A stretch of 16,036 nt of DNA, taken from positions 1 to 16,036 of the forward strand of contig CALVSV010000016.1 in assembly GCA_944359595.1 (NCBI GenBank), given 5' to 3'. The DNA is from an uncultured Bacilli bacterium. Its GTDB lineage: Bacteria > Bacillota_I > Bacilli_A > RF39 > UBA660. A model generated the notes under the pieces. It was not told where the DNA came from. It did no database searches and was given only the letters and a program-made list of their open reading frames with translations. Made by a program: the position numbers and the translations under genes. Of the stretch, positions 8,401 through 16,006 are shown one piece after another; positions within the stretch are counted from its first letter, which is position 1; every line of letters begins with the position of its first letter.

Positions 8401-9097
8401 CGGGAAGAACGTCTAAAATCATCCATTCAGGTTTATTACCAGATTGATAAAAAGCATCAAGTACATCAAGACGTTTAGTTAGTCTAATTCTTTTTTGCCC
8501 TTGTGAATCTTTTAATTCTTCTCTTATTTCGTCTAGTTCTTTTTTTACGTCAACTTCTTGCAACAATTTTTTTATTGCTTCAGCACCCATTCCAACTTCA
8601 AAACCATTGCCATATTTTTCATAGTAAGCTCTATATTCTTTATCTGATAATGTTTGTTTTTTTTCTAACGGTGCATTACCAGGATTAATTACTACATATG
8701 AAACAAAGTATAGCACTTCCTCTAAATCACGAGGTGACATATCAAGTACTAATCCCATACGTGATGGAACACCTTTAAAATACCAAATATGAGATACAGG
8801 AGTAGCAAGTTCAATGTGACCCATTCTCTCACGTCTTACTTTAGATTTTGTAACTTCAACCCCACATCTATCGCATACTATTCCTTTATATCTTAATTTT
8901 TTGTATTTTCCACAAGCACATTCAAAATCTCTTGTAGGTCCAAATATTTTTTCACAAAATAACCCATCACGTTCTGGTCTTAATGTTCTATAGTTTATAG
9001 TTTCTGGTTTTTTTACTTCTCCATATGACCAACTACGTATATCTTCAGGAGATGCAAGAGAGATTTTTAATGCTTCAAAATTATTAACACCTATCAT
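5417..9097 (-). CDS. rpoC: DNA-directed RNA polymerase subunit beta'
   Basis: Catalytic clamp subunit of RNA polymerase, 1226 residues, close to the usual Bacilli length. Visible landmarks in order: N-terminal zinc site C60, C62, C75, C78; the active-site motif [16 protein letters not shown] (447-462), whose D449, D451 and D453 bind the catalytic Mg; the bridge helix region [21 protein letters not shown] (about 787-807); the second zinc site C822, C898, C905, C908; and the trigger loop [18 protein letters not shown] (932-949). The C-terminus ends in an acidic stretch. The ATG overlaps the rpoB stop codon (TAATG), with GGGAG inside the end of rpoB as ribosome binding site, so the two largest subunits are translationally coupled. 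A terminator hairpin starts at the stop codon. No large lineage-specific insertion is obvious. Confidence 0.99.
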   Translation of the reverse strand: MIGVNNFEALKISLASPEDIRSWSYGEVKKPETINYRTLRPERDGLFCEKIFGPTRDFECACGKYKKLRYKGIVCDRCGVEVTKSKVRRERMGHIELATPVSHIWYFKGVPSRMGLVLDMSPRDLEEVLYFVSYVVINPGNAPLEKKQTLSDKEYRAYYEKYGNGFEVGMGAEAIKKLLQEVDVKKELDEIREELKDSQGQKRIRLTKRLDVLDAFYQSGNKPEWMILDVLPVIPPELRPMIQLDGGRFATSDLNDLYRRIINRNNRLKRLIELGAPSIIIQNEKRMLQEAVDALFDNGRRGRNVTGAGNRPLKSLSSMLKGKQGRFRQNLLGKRVDYSGRSVIVVGPSLKMYQCGIPKDMALELFKPHVINGLVSKEIATNIKTAKKMIENKDEKVWNIVEEVIKEHPVLLNRAPTLHRLGIQAFEPVLIGGKAIRLHPLITPGFNADFDGDQMAVHVPLSNEAQAEARLLMLGSNNILNPKDGKPIVTPTQDMILGNYYLSIEKPGLPGEGRIFKDTNEAIMAYERREISLHARIALPVNSFKHKVFIDSQKGKYLVTTAGKLIFNEILPDSFAYINEPSAENIERVTPNKFFIEKGANIPEEIAKMPIVKPFIKSTLEDIIAQIYKRYKTTETSVMLDKLKDQGFKYSTKAGVSIAVTDIVSSKKKKQVIEDGNTMVNKINKQYQRGLITEDERFNKVIATWNDAKKIVSDELEEIAKDPSNVDNPIFMMMNSKARGNISNFTQLAGMRGLMQKPNGQPVEIPVKSSFREGLSVSEFFLSTHGARKGSADTALRTADSGYLTRRLVDVAQDVIIKEEDCGTIQGQVVSEFIDEKANTVIESLYDRIVGRFTNKKVINPETKETIIDKNEYITENIAEKIVNAGIKSVEIRTALTCKTHNGLCKHCYGKNLATGLLVEVGEAVGIMAAQSIGEPGTQLTMRTFHTGGVAGDDITQGLPRVQELFEARNPKSKATIAEIDGKISKIEEVNSKFKIYIKNDVETREHTTNYGAKLKVSKGDIVSAGESLTEGSVNPKELLAVTDPITVQEYILKEIQKVYRSQGVDISDKHIEIIAKRMISKIRISDGGDTEILPGSLISITEFTEANKKVIVQGKKPAIGRPILLGITKASLETDSYLSAASFQETTRILTDAAIRGKVDYLQGLKENVIIGKLIPAGTGAKQYQNINYHLATNITDDDPAEVLENNLLADDETDEIHAIVDDEN

Positions 9098-12000
9098 TAA
9101 AAATCACTCCCTTCTATATCTATATCACTATCATCAAATTCTTCATCATCATCATCAACATATTCTTCATCGCTATCAATATCTTCATTATCATCTAAAT
9201 CTTTATCTTTTTTATTTTCAATAGCGATTCTATCAATTAATGCTAACTTTTCTTTTAATTCGGAATCATCCATATCATCCATTGTTAGTGATGAATCATC
9301 ATTATCCTCTATTTCTTCTAATTGTTTTAATCCAATTTCTATATTATTATCATTAATTATTGACATATTTAAGCCTAACGCTTGAAATTCTTTGATCAAC
9401 ACTCTAAATGATTCTGGAATTCCGGCTTGTTCTACTGTATGTCCTTTAACAATTGATTCATATACTTTTACACGCCCAACTACATCATCTGATTTTACAG
9501 TCATCATTTCTTGTAGTGTATGTGCTGCACCATAAGCATATAAAGCCCAAACTTCCATTTCACCAAATCTTTGACCACCAAATTGTGCTTTACCACCTAA
9601 TGGTTGTTGTGTTACTAATGAATATGGTCCAGTAGAACGTCCATGTAATTTATCATCAACCATGTGTGCAAGTTTTATCATGTACATTACCCCAACACTT
9701 ATTCTATTATCAAATGGTTCACCAGTTCTACCATCATACAATACTGTTTTATAGTCATCATCAATTCCTGCTTCTTTCATCATCTTGTCTATATCGTCAG
9801 TTTTTGCACCATCAAATACAGGAGTAGCAACATAACAATTTAATTTTTTAGCAGCCATACCTAAATGTAATTCCAAAATTTGTCCAATATTCATACGAGA
9901 TGGAACACCTTGAGGATTTAGCATAATATCAACTGGAGTACCATCTGGTAAATATGGCATATCTTCTTCTGGTAATATTAAAGATATAACCCCTTTATTA
10001 CCGTGACGTCCACTCATTTTATCCCCAACTTGTATCTTTCTTTTTTGTACTATATAAACTCTTACGACTTTTGATACACCAGCAGGCAGTTCGTCGTTAT
10101 CTTTTCTTGTATAAACTTTTACGTCATGAACTATACCATCACCACCATGTGGCACACGTAAAGATGTATCTCTTACCTCACGAGTTTTTTCACCAAATAT
10201 AGCATGCAATAATTTTTCTTCGCTAGTTAATTCACTCATTCCTTTAGGTGTTACTTTACCAACTAATATATCACCTTCATGGACTTCAGTACCAATTCTT
10301 ACAATACCTTCTGAGTCTAAATTGCGTCTAGCATCTTCCCCAATATTTGGTATATCACGAGTAATTTCTTCAGGACCTAATTTTGTTTCACGACATTGTG
10401 TTTCATAATCTTCAATGTGTATTGATGTATATACATCATCTTTAACTAATCTTTCGTTCATTATTACTGCATCTTCATAGTTGTAACCATTAAATGTCAT
10501 AAATGCAACTACAACGTTTTTACCTAGTGCTAATTCACCTTTGTCAGTACTAGGTCCATCTGCAATTGTTTCTCCGCGTTTTACTTTGTCGCCAACTTTT
10601 ACAAATGGTCTTTGATGATAACATGTGCCTTGGTTTGACCCTTCAAATGTAGTTAAATAATATGTATCTTTCCCCTTAGCATTTTTAATAACAATTTTTC
10701 TACCATCAACGTACTCAACAATACCATCAGCTTTTGCAACAACTACAGCACCAGAATCTTTAGCTGCTATATATTCAACACCTGTACCAACAAATGGCGC
10801 TTCAGTTTTAAGTAGAGGAACTGCTTGACGTTGCATGTTAGCACCCATTAAAGCACGAGTTGCATCATCATGTTCTAGAAATGGTATACAACTTGTTGTA
10901 ATAGATACAACTTGTTGTGGTGAGACATCAATATAATCAATTTTATCTTTATTTATCATTATATTTTCTTCCATATAACGAGCTGTAACTACTTCGTCAA
11001 GTATCTTTTTATTTTTAATATTTATTGTTGCTTGTGAAATATAAAAATCTTTTTCTTCGTCTGCAGTTAAGTAATCAACTTGATCAGTTATTATACCATT
11101 TTCAACTTTACGATATGGTGTCATAATAAATCCATATTCATCAATTTTAGCATAACTTGCTAAAGATGTAATTAACCCGATATTTGGTCCTTCTGGTGAT
11201 TCAATCGGACAAATTCTACCATAATGGCTAGAGTTAACGTCACGAACTTCCATACCAGCTCTATCTCTTGATAACCCGCCAGGTCCTAGAGCAGATAAAC
11301 GTCTTTTGTTAGTAAGTTCTGCAATTGGATTTTGTTGATCCATAAATTGAGACAATTGACTACTACCAAAAAATTCTTTTATTGCAGCAGTAACAGGACG
11401 TATATTTATAAGTGTTTTAGGAGTAATAGTATCTATTTCTTGTGTTGTCATTCTTTCTCTAATTACTCTTTCCATACGCGCTATACCAATTCTAAATTGA
11501 TTTTGTAATAGCTCACCAACTTGTCTAACTCTTCTGTTACCTAAATGATCTATTTCGTCAGTATGTCCAATGCCATCTAATAAATTTAAATAATATGAAG
11601 TAGCTGCATAAAAATCTGATATAGTCAATCTTTTAATTGTTAATGATGGATCATTACCAATAATAGATGTAACTTTTTCTTTATTATAAGGCATAAATAC
11701 TTTAATTTCTTGCACAATATTGTATTCATCTAAATCATGATTAATTAAAACTTCGTGTGTACCATATCCACTATTCAAAATAGGTTTAATTTTTTCAAGA
11801 ATATCTTTAGTTATTAGTGTACCACTTTCAACTACAACTTCACCATCTACAATAATATCTTCTGCAATTATATTGTTAAGAAGTCTATCACAAACGCCTA
11901 ATTTTTTATTGAATTTATATCTACCAACTTTAGCTAAATCGTATCTAAATTCATCAAAGAATCTAGTAATTAATTGGTTTTTTGAACTATCTAAAGTTGC

Positions 12001-12735
12001 AGGTTCTCCTGGTCTTAGCTTTTCATATATTTCAATTAATGCTTCGTCAGTATTTTGCGAAGTATCTTTATTTAATGTATTTAATATATATTTGTTATCT
12101 TTAAATACATTTTCAATTTCTTCAGATGAAGATAAACCAAATGCACGCAAAAGTGTAGTTAAAGGCACTTTTCTAGTTCTATCAATTCGCACATATATTA
12201 CATCTCTAGCATCTATTTCAAACTCTAACCATGTACCACGTGTAGGGATTATTTGAGAAGTATACACAGTACGCCCATTTTTATCCATTTCTTTTGAATA
12301 ATAAACACTAGGTGAACGAACTAATTGGGATACAATTACTCTTTCTGCACCATTTATAATAAATGTTCCCGCATCAGTCATAATAGGCATTTCACCTAAA
12401 AATATTTCTTGTTCTTTAACTTCTCCGGTTTCATTATTGTATAAACGCGCTTGTACTTTTAAAGGTGCTGCATATGTAGTTTCTCTATATTTTGCCTCTT
12501 TTATTGTGTATCTAGGTTCATCAAATTGATATGAAACAAAGTCTAATCTGATTCCTCCAGAATTATTTTCTATAGGAAACAAATCTTTAAATACTTCATC
12601 AATACCATTAGTTAAGAACTCTTGATATGATTTTTTTTGAATTTCAAGCAAATCTTGAAGTTCATAAGTGTTTTCAATACTTGAGAAATTTCTTCTTTCT
12701 CTATGATTATTAATTTTTTTAATTTTATATGCCAC
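9097..12735 (-). CDS. rpoB: DNA-directed RNA polymerase subunit beta
   Basis: Beta subunit, 1212 residues. It starts with GTG (12733-12735), preceded by AGGGGTG six bases upstream. The rifampicin pocket is clear at about 457-500: [14 protein letters not shown] (457-470) followed by the [13 protein letters not shown] stretch (475-487). Residue 476, equivalent to E. coli His526, is Asn (codon AAC at 11308-11310). The Gln513, Asp516 and Ser531 equivalents (Q463, D466, S481) are kept. The [12 protein letters not shown] motif (904-915) and the C-terminal [19 protein letters not shown] region (1047-1065) are standard. After the conserved C-terminal end at about 1140 there is an extra acidic tail: 23 of the last 42 residues are Asp or Glu. 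It is driven by a promoter inside the end of the preceding methyltransferase gene and coupled to rpoC by a TAATG overlap. Confidence 0.99.
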   Translation of the reverse strand: MAYKIKKINNHRERRNFSSIENTYELQDLLEIQKKSYQEFLTNGIDEVFKDLFPIENNSGGIRLDFVSYQFDEPRYTIKEAKYRETTYAAPLKVQARLYNNETGEVKEQEIFLGEMPIMTDAGTFIINGAERVIVSQLVRSPSVYYSKEMDKNGRTVYTSQIIPTRGTWLEFEIDARDVIYVRIDRTRKVPLTTLLRAFGLSSSEEIENVFKDNKYILNTLNKDTSQNTDEALIEIYEKLRPGEPATLDSSKNQLITRFFDEFRYDLAKVGRYKFNKKLGVCDRLLNNIIAEDIIVDGEVVVESGTLITKDILEKIKPILNSGYGTHEVLINHDLDEYNIVQEIKVFMPYNKEKVTSIIGNDPSLTIKRLTISDFYAATSYYLNLLDGIGHTDEIDHLGNRRVRQVGELLQNQFRIGIARMERVIRERMTTQEIDTITPKTLINIRPVTAAIKEFFGSSQLSQFMDQQNPIAELTNKRRLSALGPGGLSRDRAGMEVRDVNSSHYGRICPIESPEGPNIGLITSLASYAKIDEYGFIMTPYRKVENGIITDQVDYLTADEEKDFYISQATINIKNKKILDEVVTARYMEENIMINKDKIDYIDVSPQQVVSITTSCIPFLEHDDATRALMGANMQRQAVPLLKTEAPFVGTGVEYIAAKDSGAVVVAKADGIVEYVDGRKIVIKNAKGKDTYYLTTFEGSNQGTCYHQRPFVKVGDKVKRGETIADGPSTDKGELALGKNVVVAFMTFNGYNYEDAVIMNERLVKDDVYTSIHIEDYETQCRETKLGPEEITRDIPNIGEDARRNLDSEGIVRIGTEVHEGDILVGKVTPKGMSELTSEEKLLHAIFGEKTREVRDTSLRVPHGGDGIVHDVKVYTRKDNDELPAGVSKVVRVYIVQKRKIQVGDKMSGRHGNKGVISLILPEEDMPYLPDGTPVDIMLNPQGVPSRMNIGQILELHLGMAAKKLNCYVATPVFDGAKTDDIDKMMKEAGIDDDYKTVLYDGRTGEPFDNRISVGVMYMIKLAHMVDDKLHGRSTGPYSLVTQQPLGGKAQFGGQRFGEMEVWALYAYGAAHTLQEMMTVKSDDVVGRVKVYESIVKGHTVEQAGIPESFRVLIKEFQALGLNMSIINDNNIEIGLKQLEEIEDNDDSSLTMDDMDDSELKEKLALIDRIAIENKKDKDLDDNEDIDSDEEYVDDDDEEFDDSDIDIEGSDF

Positions 12736-12818
12736 TTAATTCACCCCTATAACTATAAAATATAAATTATTAACAAAGAACATAGACTTATTAAAAAAGA
12801 ATATGTCGCTAATTTATA

Positions 12819-12847
12819 ATATTATCAGAGATATTTCAATTTGTCAA
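12819..12847 (-). promoter_or_regulatory. Promoter of rpoBC, overlapping the upstream stop codon
   Basis: On the minus strand a perfect TTGACA (12842-12847) and TAATAT (12819-12824) are separated by 17 bp, with TGA before the -10. The -35 hexamer contains the TGA stop codon of the methyltransferase gene (12844-12846). Transcription would begin near 12812, leaving a leader of about 75 bases before the rpoB GTG. No strong regulatory fold is seen in that leader. Confidence 0.75.
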
Positions 12848-13434
12848 TTATTTTTCAAACTAATTACAAAAAAATCATGTTTTTTTTCTATTATAGAAAC
12901 AAGATAATATTTACTCATGTCTTTTATTAATGTTTTAGCGCCTTGATGTTTATTAATAACTATAATAAGTTCTCCGTTCTCTCTTAAATAATTTTTGGCA
13001 GTAATTAATATATTATATAAATTATTTTTCCCAATTCTTATTGGAGGATTAGATATTATATAATCATATTTTTTATTTATTTTTTCGTATGCATCGCTTA
13101 AAAAGACGTATGCATTACATACTTTATTTAATTCGATATTTTCTTTCGCTAATTTTATTGCACGTTCGTTAATATCTACCATGTCTATTTTCGCATCGCA
13201 ATTTTTAGCAATAACTATACCAATAGTACCATAACCACAACCCATGTCTAGCACGTTTCCGCTAATGTTTTCAAAATTTAATGACGATAACAACACAGTT
13301 GTCCCTATATCTATATTGTCTTTTGAAAATACACCATTATCAGTCATAAATTTATATTCTTTGTTATTTAATTTAAATTTTATTATTTTTTCATTGCTTT
13401 TAAGTTTTGTATTATTTGTAAAATAATGTTGCAT
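12844..13434 (-). CDS. ybxB: Class I SAM-dependent methyltransferase, YbxB/RsmC-like
   Basis: Predicted S-adenosylmethionine-dependent methyltransferase of 196 residues, in the rplL-rpoB position where Bacillus has ybxB. The family resembles the catalytic half of RsmC, which methylates a guanine N2 in 16S rRNA. The true substrate of the Gram-positive members is less certain. Motif I VLDMGCGYGTIG (61-72) is the cofactor-binding glycine loop. The acidic residue after strand 2 is D87, D114 follows, and motif IV is NPPIRIG (129-135), the NPP type seen in enzymes acting on exocyclic amino groups of bases. The start has GAAAGG seven bases upstream. It is separated from rplL by a hairpin, and its stop codon TGA is part of the rpoB -35 box. 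It is the only gene in the window ending in TGA. Confidence 0.88.
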   Translation of the reverse strand: MQHYFTNNTKLKSNEKIIKFKLNNKEYKFMTDNGVFSKDNIDIGTTVLLSSLNFENISGNVLDMGCGYGTIGIVIAKNCDAKIDMVDINERAIKLAKENIELNKVCNAYVFLSDAYEKINKKYDYIISNPPIRIGKNNLYNILITAKNYLRENGELIIVINKHQGAKTLIKDMSKYYLVSIIEKKHDFFVISLKNN

Positions 13435-13459
13435 TATTATACCTTTCTAAAACGACTAT

Positions 13460-13483
13460 AAGCCCGTGTAAAAACACGAGCTT
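13460..13483 (-). other. Stem-loop between rplL and the methyltransferase gene
   Basis: A 10-bp stem (13460-13469 with 13474-13483, one G-T pair) has a 4-base loop and is the most GC-rich hairpin of the minus-strand operon. The sequence after it on the minus strand (ATAGTCGTTTTAG) has no continuous T-run, so it is a poor intrinsic terminator. It may act as a partial terminator, RNA processing site or 3'-end protector that keeps rplJL transcript levels above those of downstream genes. That role is inferred. Confidence 0.6.
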
Positions 13484-13500
13484 AAAACCCCAGCTTTAAA

Positions 13501-13872
13501 TTATTTGAATTCAACGCTAGCTCCGGCTTCTTCAAGTTTAGCCTTAATTTCATTAGCTTCATCAATAGATGCATTTTCTTTAACATTACCACCATTATCA
13601 GCAATATCTTTTGCTTCTTTTAAACCTAATCCAGTTATTTCTCTTACTATTTTAATAACTTGAATTTTGTTAGCTCCACAATTTGTAAGTACAACAGTAG
13701 CAGTTGATGGACCTTCGTTACTATCACCTGCAGCAGCTGCTGGAGCAGCAACAGCAAGAGCTGATGGATCTACACCAAATTCTTCTTTCATTGCGTCTAC
13801 TAATTCTTTAATTTCTAGTAATGTCATTTCTTTTAATGAACTAATAAATTCTTCTTTATTTAACTTAGCCAT
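13501..13872 (-). CDS. rplL: Ribosomal protein L7/L12 (bL12)
   Basis: Stalk protein of the 50S subunit that recruits translation GTPases. Its 123 residues comprise an N-terminal dimerisation and L10-binding domain (about 1-35), an Ala/Pro/Gly/Ser hinge (about 40-56), and the C-terminal factor-binding domain (about 57-123) with the diagnostic CGANKIQVIKIVREITGLGLKEAKD (65-89). The usual charged EKTEFDV start of the C-terminal domain is replaced by GPSTATV, and Cys65 sits where Ala is common. Both are mild departures. The start is supported by AAGGGAGGA. It lies 19 bases after rplJ under the same promoter and L10 leader. A hairpin follows. Confidence 0.98.
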   Translation of the reverse strand: MAKLNKEEFISSLKEMTLLEIKELVDAMKEEFGVDPSALAVAAPAAAAGDSNEGPSTATVVLTNCGANKIQVIKIVREITGLGLKEAKDIADNGGNVKENASIDEANEIKAKLEEAGASVEFK

Positions 13873-13891
13873 AATTTATTTCCTCCCTTAT

Positions 13892-14392
13892 TTAATTTTC
13901 TTGACTTTCTAATTTATCAGCATACATATTTAAGCATATTGATAAATCTCTTACAATACCAATCATACCACCAGCAAGCATTGTTAGTAGTCCTTCTCTT
14001 GAAGGTATTGTAGATAACATATTTAATTTTTCTGAATTAGAAATTTCACCATCAATTAATCCAACTCTTAATTCTAGTTCCTTATGATTTTTTGCAAAAT
14101 CAGCTAAAACTTTAATTGGAGCAATTGCATCTTTAGAAAATGCAACAGCATTTGGTCCTTCTAAATATTCATCAAAATTAATGTTTAATGAATCTAATGC
14201 ACGTTTCATTAAAGTATTTTTATATACTTTAAGTTCAGAATCATTTTCTCTTAGTTTTCTTCTAAGTTCTGTTTCATCTGCAACAGATAATCCAGAATGG
14301 TAGAAAAGCACAAATGAATTTGACTCTTTAACGTTATTAGCAATTTCATCAACGATCTTTTGTTTTTGATCCAATATTTTTTGATTTGCCAT
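13892..14392 (-). CDS. rplJ: Ribosomal protein L10 (uL10)
   Basis: Base of the ribosomal stalk: binds 23S rRNA and, through its C-terminal helix, carries L12 dimers. Its 166 residues match the usual length. The N-terminal rRNA-binding part is typical, with SNSFVLFYHSGLSVADETELRRKLR (24-48) and the YKNTLMKRAL stretch soon after. IPSREGLLTMLAGGM lies near the C-terminal end, followed by the helix that holds L12. The ATG has AAAGGAGGA in front. The gene follows a leader RNA with the L10-binding signature and an attenuator, so its expression is probably repressed by the L10-L12 complex. Confidence 0.98.
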   Translation of the reverse strand: MANQKILDQKQKIVDEIANNVKESNSFVLFYHSGLSVADETELRRKLRENDSELKVYKNTLMKRALDSLNINFDEYLEGPNAVAFSKDAIAPIKVLADFAKNHKELELRVGLIDGEISNSEKLNMLSTIPSREGLLTMLAGGMIGIVRDLSICLNMYADKLESQEN

Positions 14393-14404
14393 GGTATCCT
14401 CCTT

Positions 14405-14529
14405 TACTTTATGTAATACCGTAAAATAAAACTCTTAAGAATTACCTAAGAGTTCTAAAGAGTTTATCTTTAAGACCTCGGTAGGATAATTAAGATTACT
14501 CCCCTACTGTCTACGGTACTTCCTTACAC
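14405..14529 (-). ncRNA. L10 leader, autoregulatory RNA of rplJL
   Basis: The untranslated region before rplJ contains the two conserved strands of the L10 leader: a segment reading GUAGACAGUAGGGG at 14501-14514 and CCUACCGAGGU at 14475-14485. GUAGG and CCUAC pair to form the core stem. Such leaders are bound by the L10-L12 complex in Bacteria. A second hairpin with a bulge (about 14455-14477) and then the attenuator hairpin (14422-14454) follow, the arrangement described for transcription attenuation of rplJL in Bacillus. The coordinates are approximate and follow from the promoter at 14536-14564. Confidence 0.88.
14422..14454 (-). terminator. Attenuator of rplJL inside the L10 leader
   Basis: An 8-bp stem AACTCTTA/TAAGAGTT (14430-14437 with 14447-14454) has a 9-base loop and runs into TTTTATTTT on the minus strand. 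It lies between the L10-binding fold and the rplJ start, as expected for a terminator used when L10-L12 is in excess. The upstream leader repeats a similar AACTCTT segment, offering an alternative pairing, though the exact antiterminator cannot be settled by eye. Confidence 0.75.
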
Positions 14530-14535
14530 ATAATT

Positions 14536-14564
14536 ATTATATAATAGTTTTTATTATTTGTCAA
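14536..14564 (-). promoter_or_regulatory. Perfect consensus promoter of rplJL, embedded in rplA
   Basis: On the minus strand TTGACA (14559-14564) and TATAAT (14536-14541) are exactly 17 bp apart, both perfect matches to the SigA consensus. The -35 box lies within the last sense codons of rplA and the spacer includes its stop codon (14554-14556). Transcription would begin at about 14529, at the start of the L10 leader. Confidence 0.88.
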
Positions 14565-15252
14565 AACTATTTATATCAATTTTAATACTTGGTCCCATTG
14601 TAGTAGAAACAGCTATGTTCTTTATATATGTTCCTTTTACTACAGATGGTTTTACTTTAATAATTGTACTAACAAATGTATTTAAATTTTCTACTAATTT
14701 GTTTTCATCAAATGATACTTTCCCAATTATACCATGAACGTTACCATAACTATCTGTTCTATATTCAACTTTACCCATATGAGCTTCTTCAACAGCTTTT
14801 TTTACATCCATAGTAACAGTTCCTGTTTTTGGGTTTGGCATAAGTCCTTTAGGACCTAATATTTTACCTAATTTACCTAAATGTGCCATCATATCAGGTG
14901 TCGCTATAATAGTATCAAATTCAAACCAATTTTCTTTTTCTATTTTTTGTAATACATCTGTATCTCCTACAAAATCAGCACCCGCTTCTTTTGCTTCTTT
15001 TGCTTTATCACCTTTAGCAACAACTAGCACTTTTTTGCTTTTACCAGTACCATTTGGTAATACAATAGCGCCACGTAATTGTTGATCAGATTTTTTAGTA
15101 TCTAAATTTAATTTTATTGCAACTTCAACAGTTGCATCAAATTTAGATGTACTAGTTTCTTTAACTAGTTTCATAGCTTCTTCAACTGTATATAATTTAC
15201 CTTTTTCTATTTTAGATAGGGCTTCATTATATTTTTTACCTTGCTTTTTCAT
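14554..15252 (-). CDS. rplA: Ribosomal protein L1 (uL1)
   Basis: Protein of the mobile L1 stalk of the 50S subunit and, in many bacteria, translational repressor of its own operon. Its 232 residues match the usual length. The family signature [21 protein letters not shown] occupies about 126-146, preceded by the [12 protein letters not shown] segment (38-49) that contacts RNA. The ATG has AAGGAGG eight bases upstream (15260-15266), and that site abuts an L1-type RNA stem (15266-15298). The last codons contain the -35 box of the rplJL promoter. Confidence 0.98.
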   Translation of the reverse strand: MKKQGKKYNEALSKIEKGKLYTVEEAMKLVKETSTSKFDATVEVAIKLNLDTKKSDQQLRGAIVLPNGTGKSKKVLVVAKGDKAKEAKEAGADFVGDTDVLQKIEKENWFEFDTIIATPDMMAHLGKLGKILGPKGLMPNPKTGTVTMDVKKAVEEAHMGKVEYRTDSYGNVHGIIGKVSFDENKLVENLNTFVSTIIKVKPSVVKGTYIKNIAVSTTMGPSIKIDINSFDK

Positions 15253-15259
15253 ATTCTAT

Positions 15260-15298
15260 CCTCCTTATGTGGTATATGCGGATTATTCCTCCCACATA
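15260..15298 (-). promoter_or_regulatory. L1-binding RNA operator before rplA
   Basis: The rplK-rplA spacer folds as an outer stem UAUGUGG/CCACAUA (15292-15298 with 15266-15272) with an asymmetric internal loop (GAG side and GCAUAUA side) and an inner GGA/UCC hairpin with an AUAA loop. The GUGGGAGG...UACCAC pattern is that of the L1 operator, a mimic of the 23S rRNA L1 site. The 3' side of the outer stem touches the Shine-Dalgarno AAGGAGG (15260-15266), so bound L1 could block rplA initiation. A similar element precedes rplK. Confidence 0.75.
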
Positions 15299-15320
15299 GG
15301 TATTAAACCTATATGTTTTA

Positions 15321-15758
15321 TTATGCTTCGTAGTCTTTTATTTCAATTCCCATATTTTTTGCTGTACCTGCTACTATTTTCATAGCTTCTTCAACAGTAT
15401 ATGCATTTAAATCTGGTAATTTTGTTTCTGCAATTTGTCTTAATTGATCCACAGTAATAGTAGCTACTTTTTCATTTCTACCTTTACTAGATCCCTTCTT
15501 AATACCTGCAGCTTTCATAAGTAAAAATGCTGCTGGTGGTGTTTTAAGTACAAAATCAAAAGTTCTATCATCATAAATATTGATTTCAACTGGTAGTACA
15601 TCACCCATTTTATCACGACTAGCATCGTTAAATTTTGTACAAAATTCTTGTAAATTAATTCCTGCTGGACCCAATACAGTTCCTACTGGTGGAGCTGGTG
15701 TTGCTTTTCCTGCTGGAATTTGTAATTTGATTTTTTTAGTAATTTCTTTTTTTGCCAC
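15321..15758 (-). CDS. rplK: Ribosomal protein L11 (uL11)
   Basis: L11 of the GTPase-associated centre of the 50S subunit, 145 residues. The N-terminal domain has [20 protein letters not shown] (11-30) with the conserved prolines of the thiostrepton-binding face. The C-terminal rRNA-binding domain ends in [14 protein letters not shown]. The open frame extends upstream to 15815, but those residues (GGADKLFV...) are not L11-like and overlap the regulatory leader. I chose the GTG at 15756-15758, which gives the usual VAKKEITKK start with GAAGGGAG about nine bases upstream. An in-frame ATG three codons earlier lies directly against that ribosome binding site and is unlikely. First gene of the operon. 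Confidence 0.96.
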   Translation of the reverse strand: MAKKEITKKIKLQIPAGKATPAPPVGTVLGPAGINLQEFCTKFNDASRDKMGDVLPVEINIYDDRTFDFVLKTPPAAFLLMKAAGIKKGSSKGRNEKVATITVDQLRQIAETKLPDLNAYTVEEAMKIVAGTAKNMGIEIKDYEA

Positions 15759-15784
15759 GAAAAACATCTCCCTTCTTTTTCGTT

Positions 15785-15815
15785 GTGGTACAAATAGCTT
15801 ATCCGCGCCTCCCAC
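15785..15815 (-). promoter_or_regulatory. L1-binding RNA operator in the rplK leader
   Basis: The rplK leader contains GUGGGAGG (from 15815) and UACCAC (ending at 15785), giving an outer GUGG/CCAC stem around an asymmetric loop. This is the same signature as the element before rplA and as known L1 operators upstream of rplK. An additional self-complementary hairpin, CUACAU/AUGUAG, lies 5' of it (15819-15834). The position between promoter and GTG start fits autoregulation by L1. Confidence 0.72.
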
Positions 15816-15845
15816 TCACTACATACATATGTAGATGCGTCTAAA

Positions 15846-15874
15846 ATAATATCATATTTTCCTTAAATATACAA
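15846..15874 (-). promoter_or_regulatory. Promoter of the rplK operon
   Basis: On the minus strand TTGTAT (15869-15874) and TATTAT (15846-15851) are 17 bp apart, with TGA directly before the -10. Start of transcription near 15839 gives a leader of about 80 bases that contains the L1-type operator. It implies rplK is first in its transcript here, with no read-through needed from nusG. Confidence 0.65.
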
Positions 15875-15909
15875 GTGTTTTAAAAATAAAAGTTCAAAAA
15901 TTTTTATGC

Positions 15910-15937
15910 TGCGAGTTGTAATTTGAACTGCAACGCA
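15910..15937. repeat. Imperfect inverted repeat, possible insertion-sequence terminus
   Basis: TGCGAGTTG (15910-15918) and CAACGCA (15931-15937) pair except for a two-base bulge around a 12-base loop. The repeat sits about 70 bases before the start of a divergent plus-strand gene and is locally more GC-rich than its surroundings. It could be the left end of an insertion sequence or an operator. The opposite end is outside the window, so this cannot be tested here. Confidence 0.3.
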
Positions 15938-15948
15938 AAAAAATAAAG

Positions 15949-15977
15949 TTGACACAGGGATTTTAACCTTATATAAT
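15949..15977 (+). promoter_or_regulatory. Perfect consensus promoter of the right-edge gene
   Basis: TTGACA (15949-15954) and TATAAT (15972-15977) are exactly 17 bp apart on the plus strand, a perfect SigA match. They are followed by an AAGGAGG ribosome binding site (15993-15999) and an ATG at 16007. It fires divergently from the rplK promoter about 75 bases away. Confidence 0.85.
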
Positions 15978-16006
15978 AAATATCACAACAAAAAGGAGGT
16001 TAAAAT

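Noticed and set aside
9110..9300. Tandem TCATCA-type DNA repeat as a mobile or regulatory repeat
   Set aside because: It is explained by GAT/GAA codons for the acidic RpoB tail; not a separate element.
11873..12256. 127-codon plus-strand open frame inside rpoB
   Set aside because: Antisense to conserved RpoB sequence, no start signals; a compositional shadow.
15759..15815. 19-residue N-terminal extension of L11
   Set aside because: The residues are unlike any L11, overlap the L1-type operator and have no ribosome binding site of their own; the GTG at 15758 has one.
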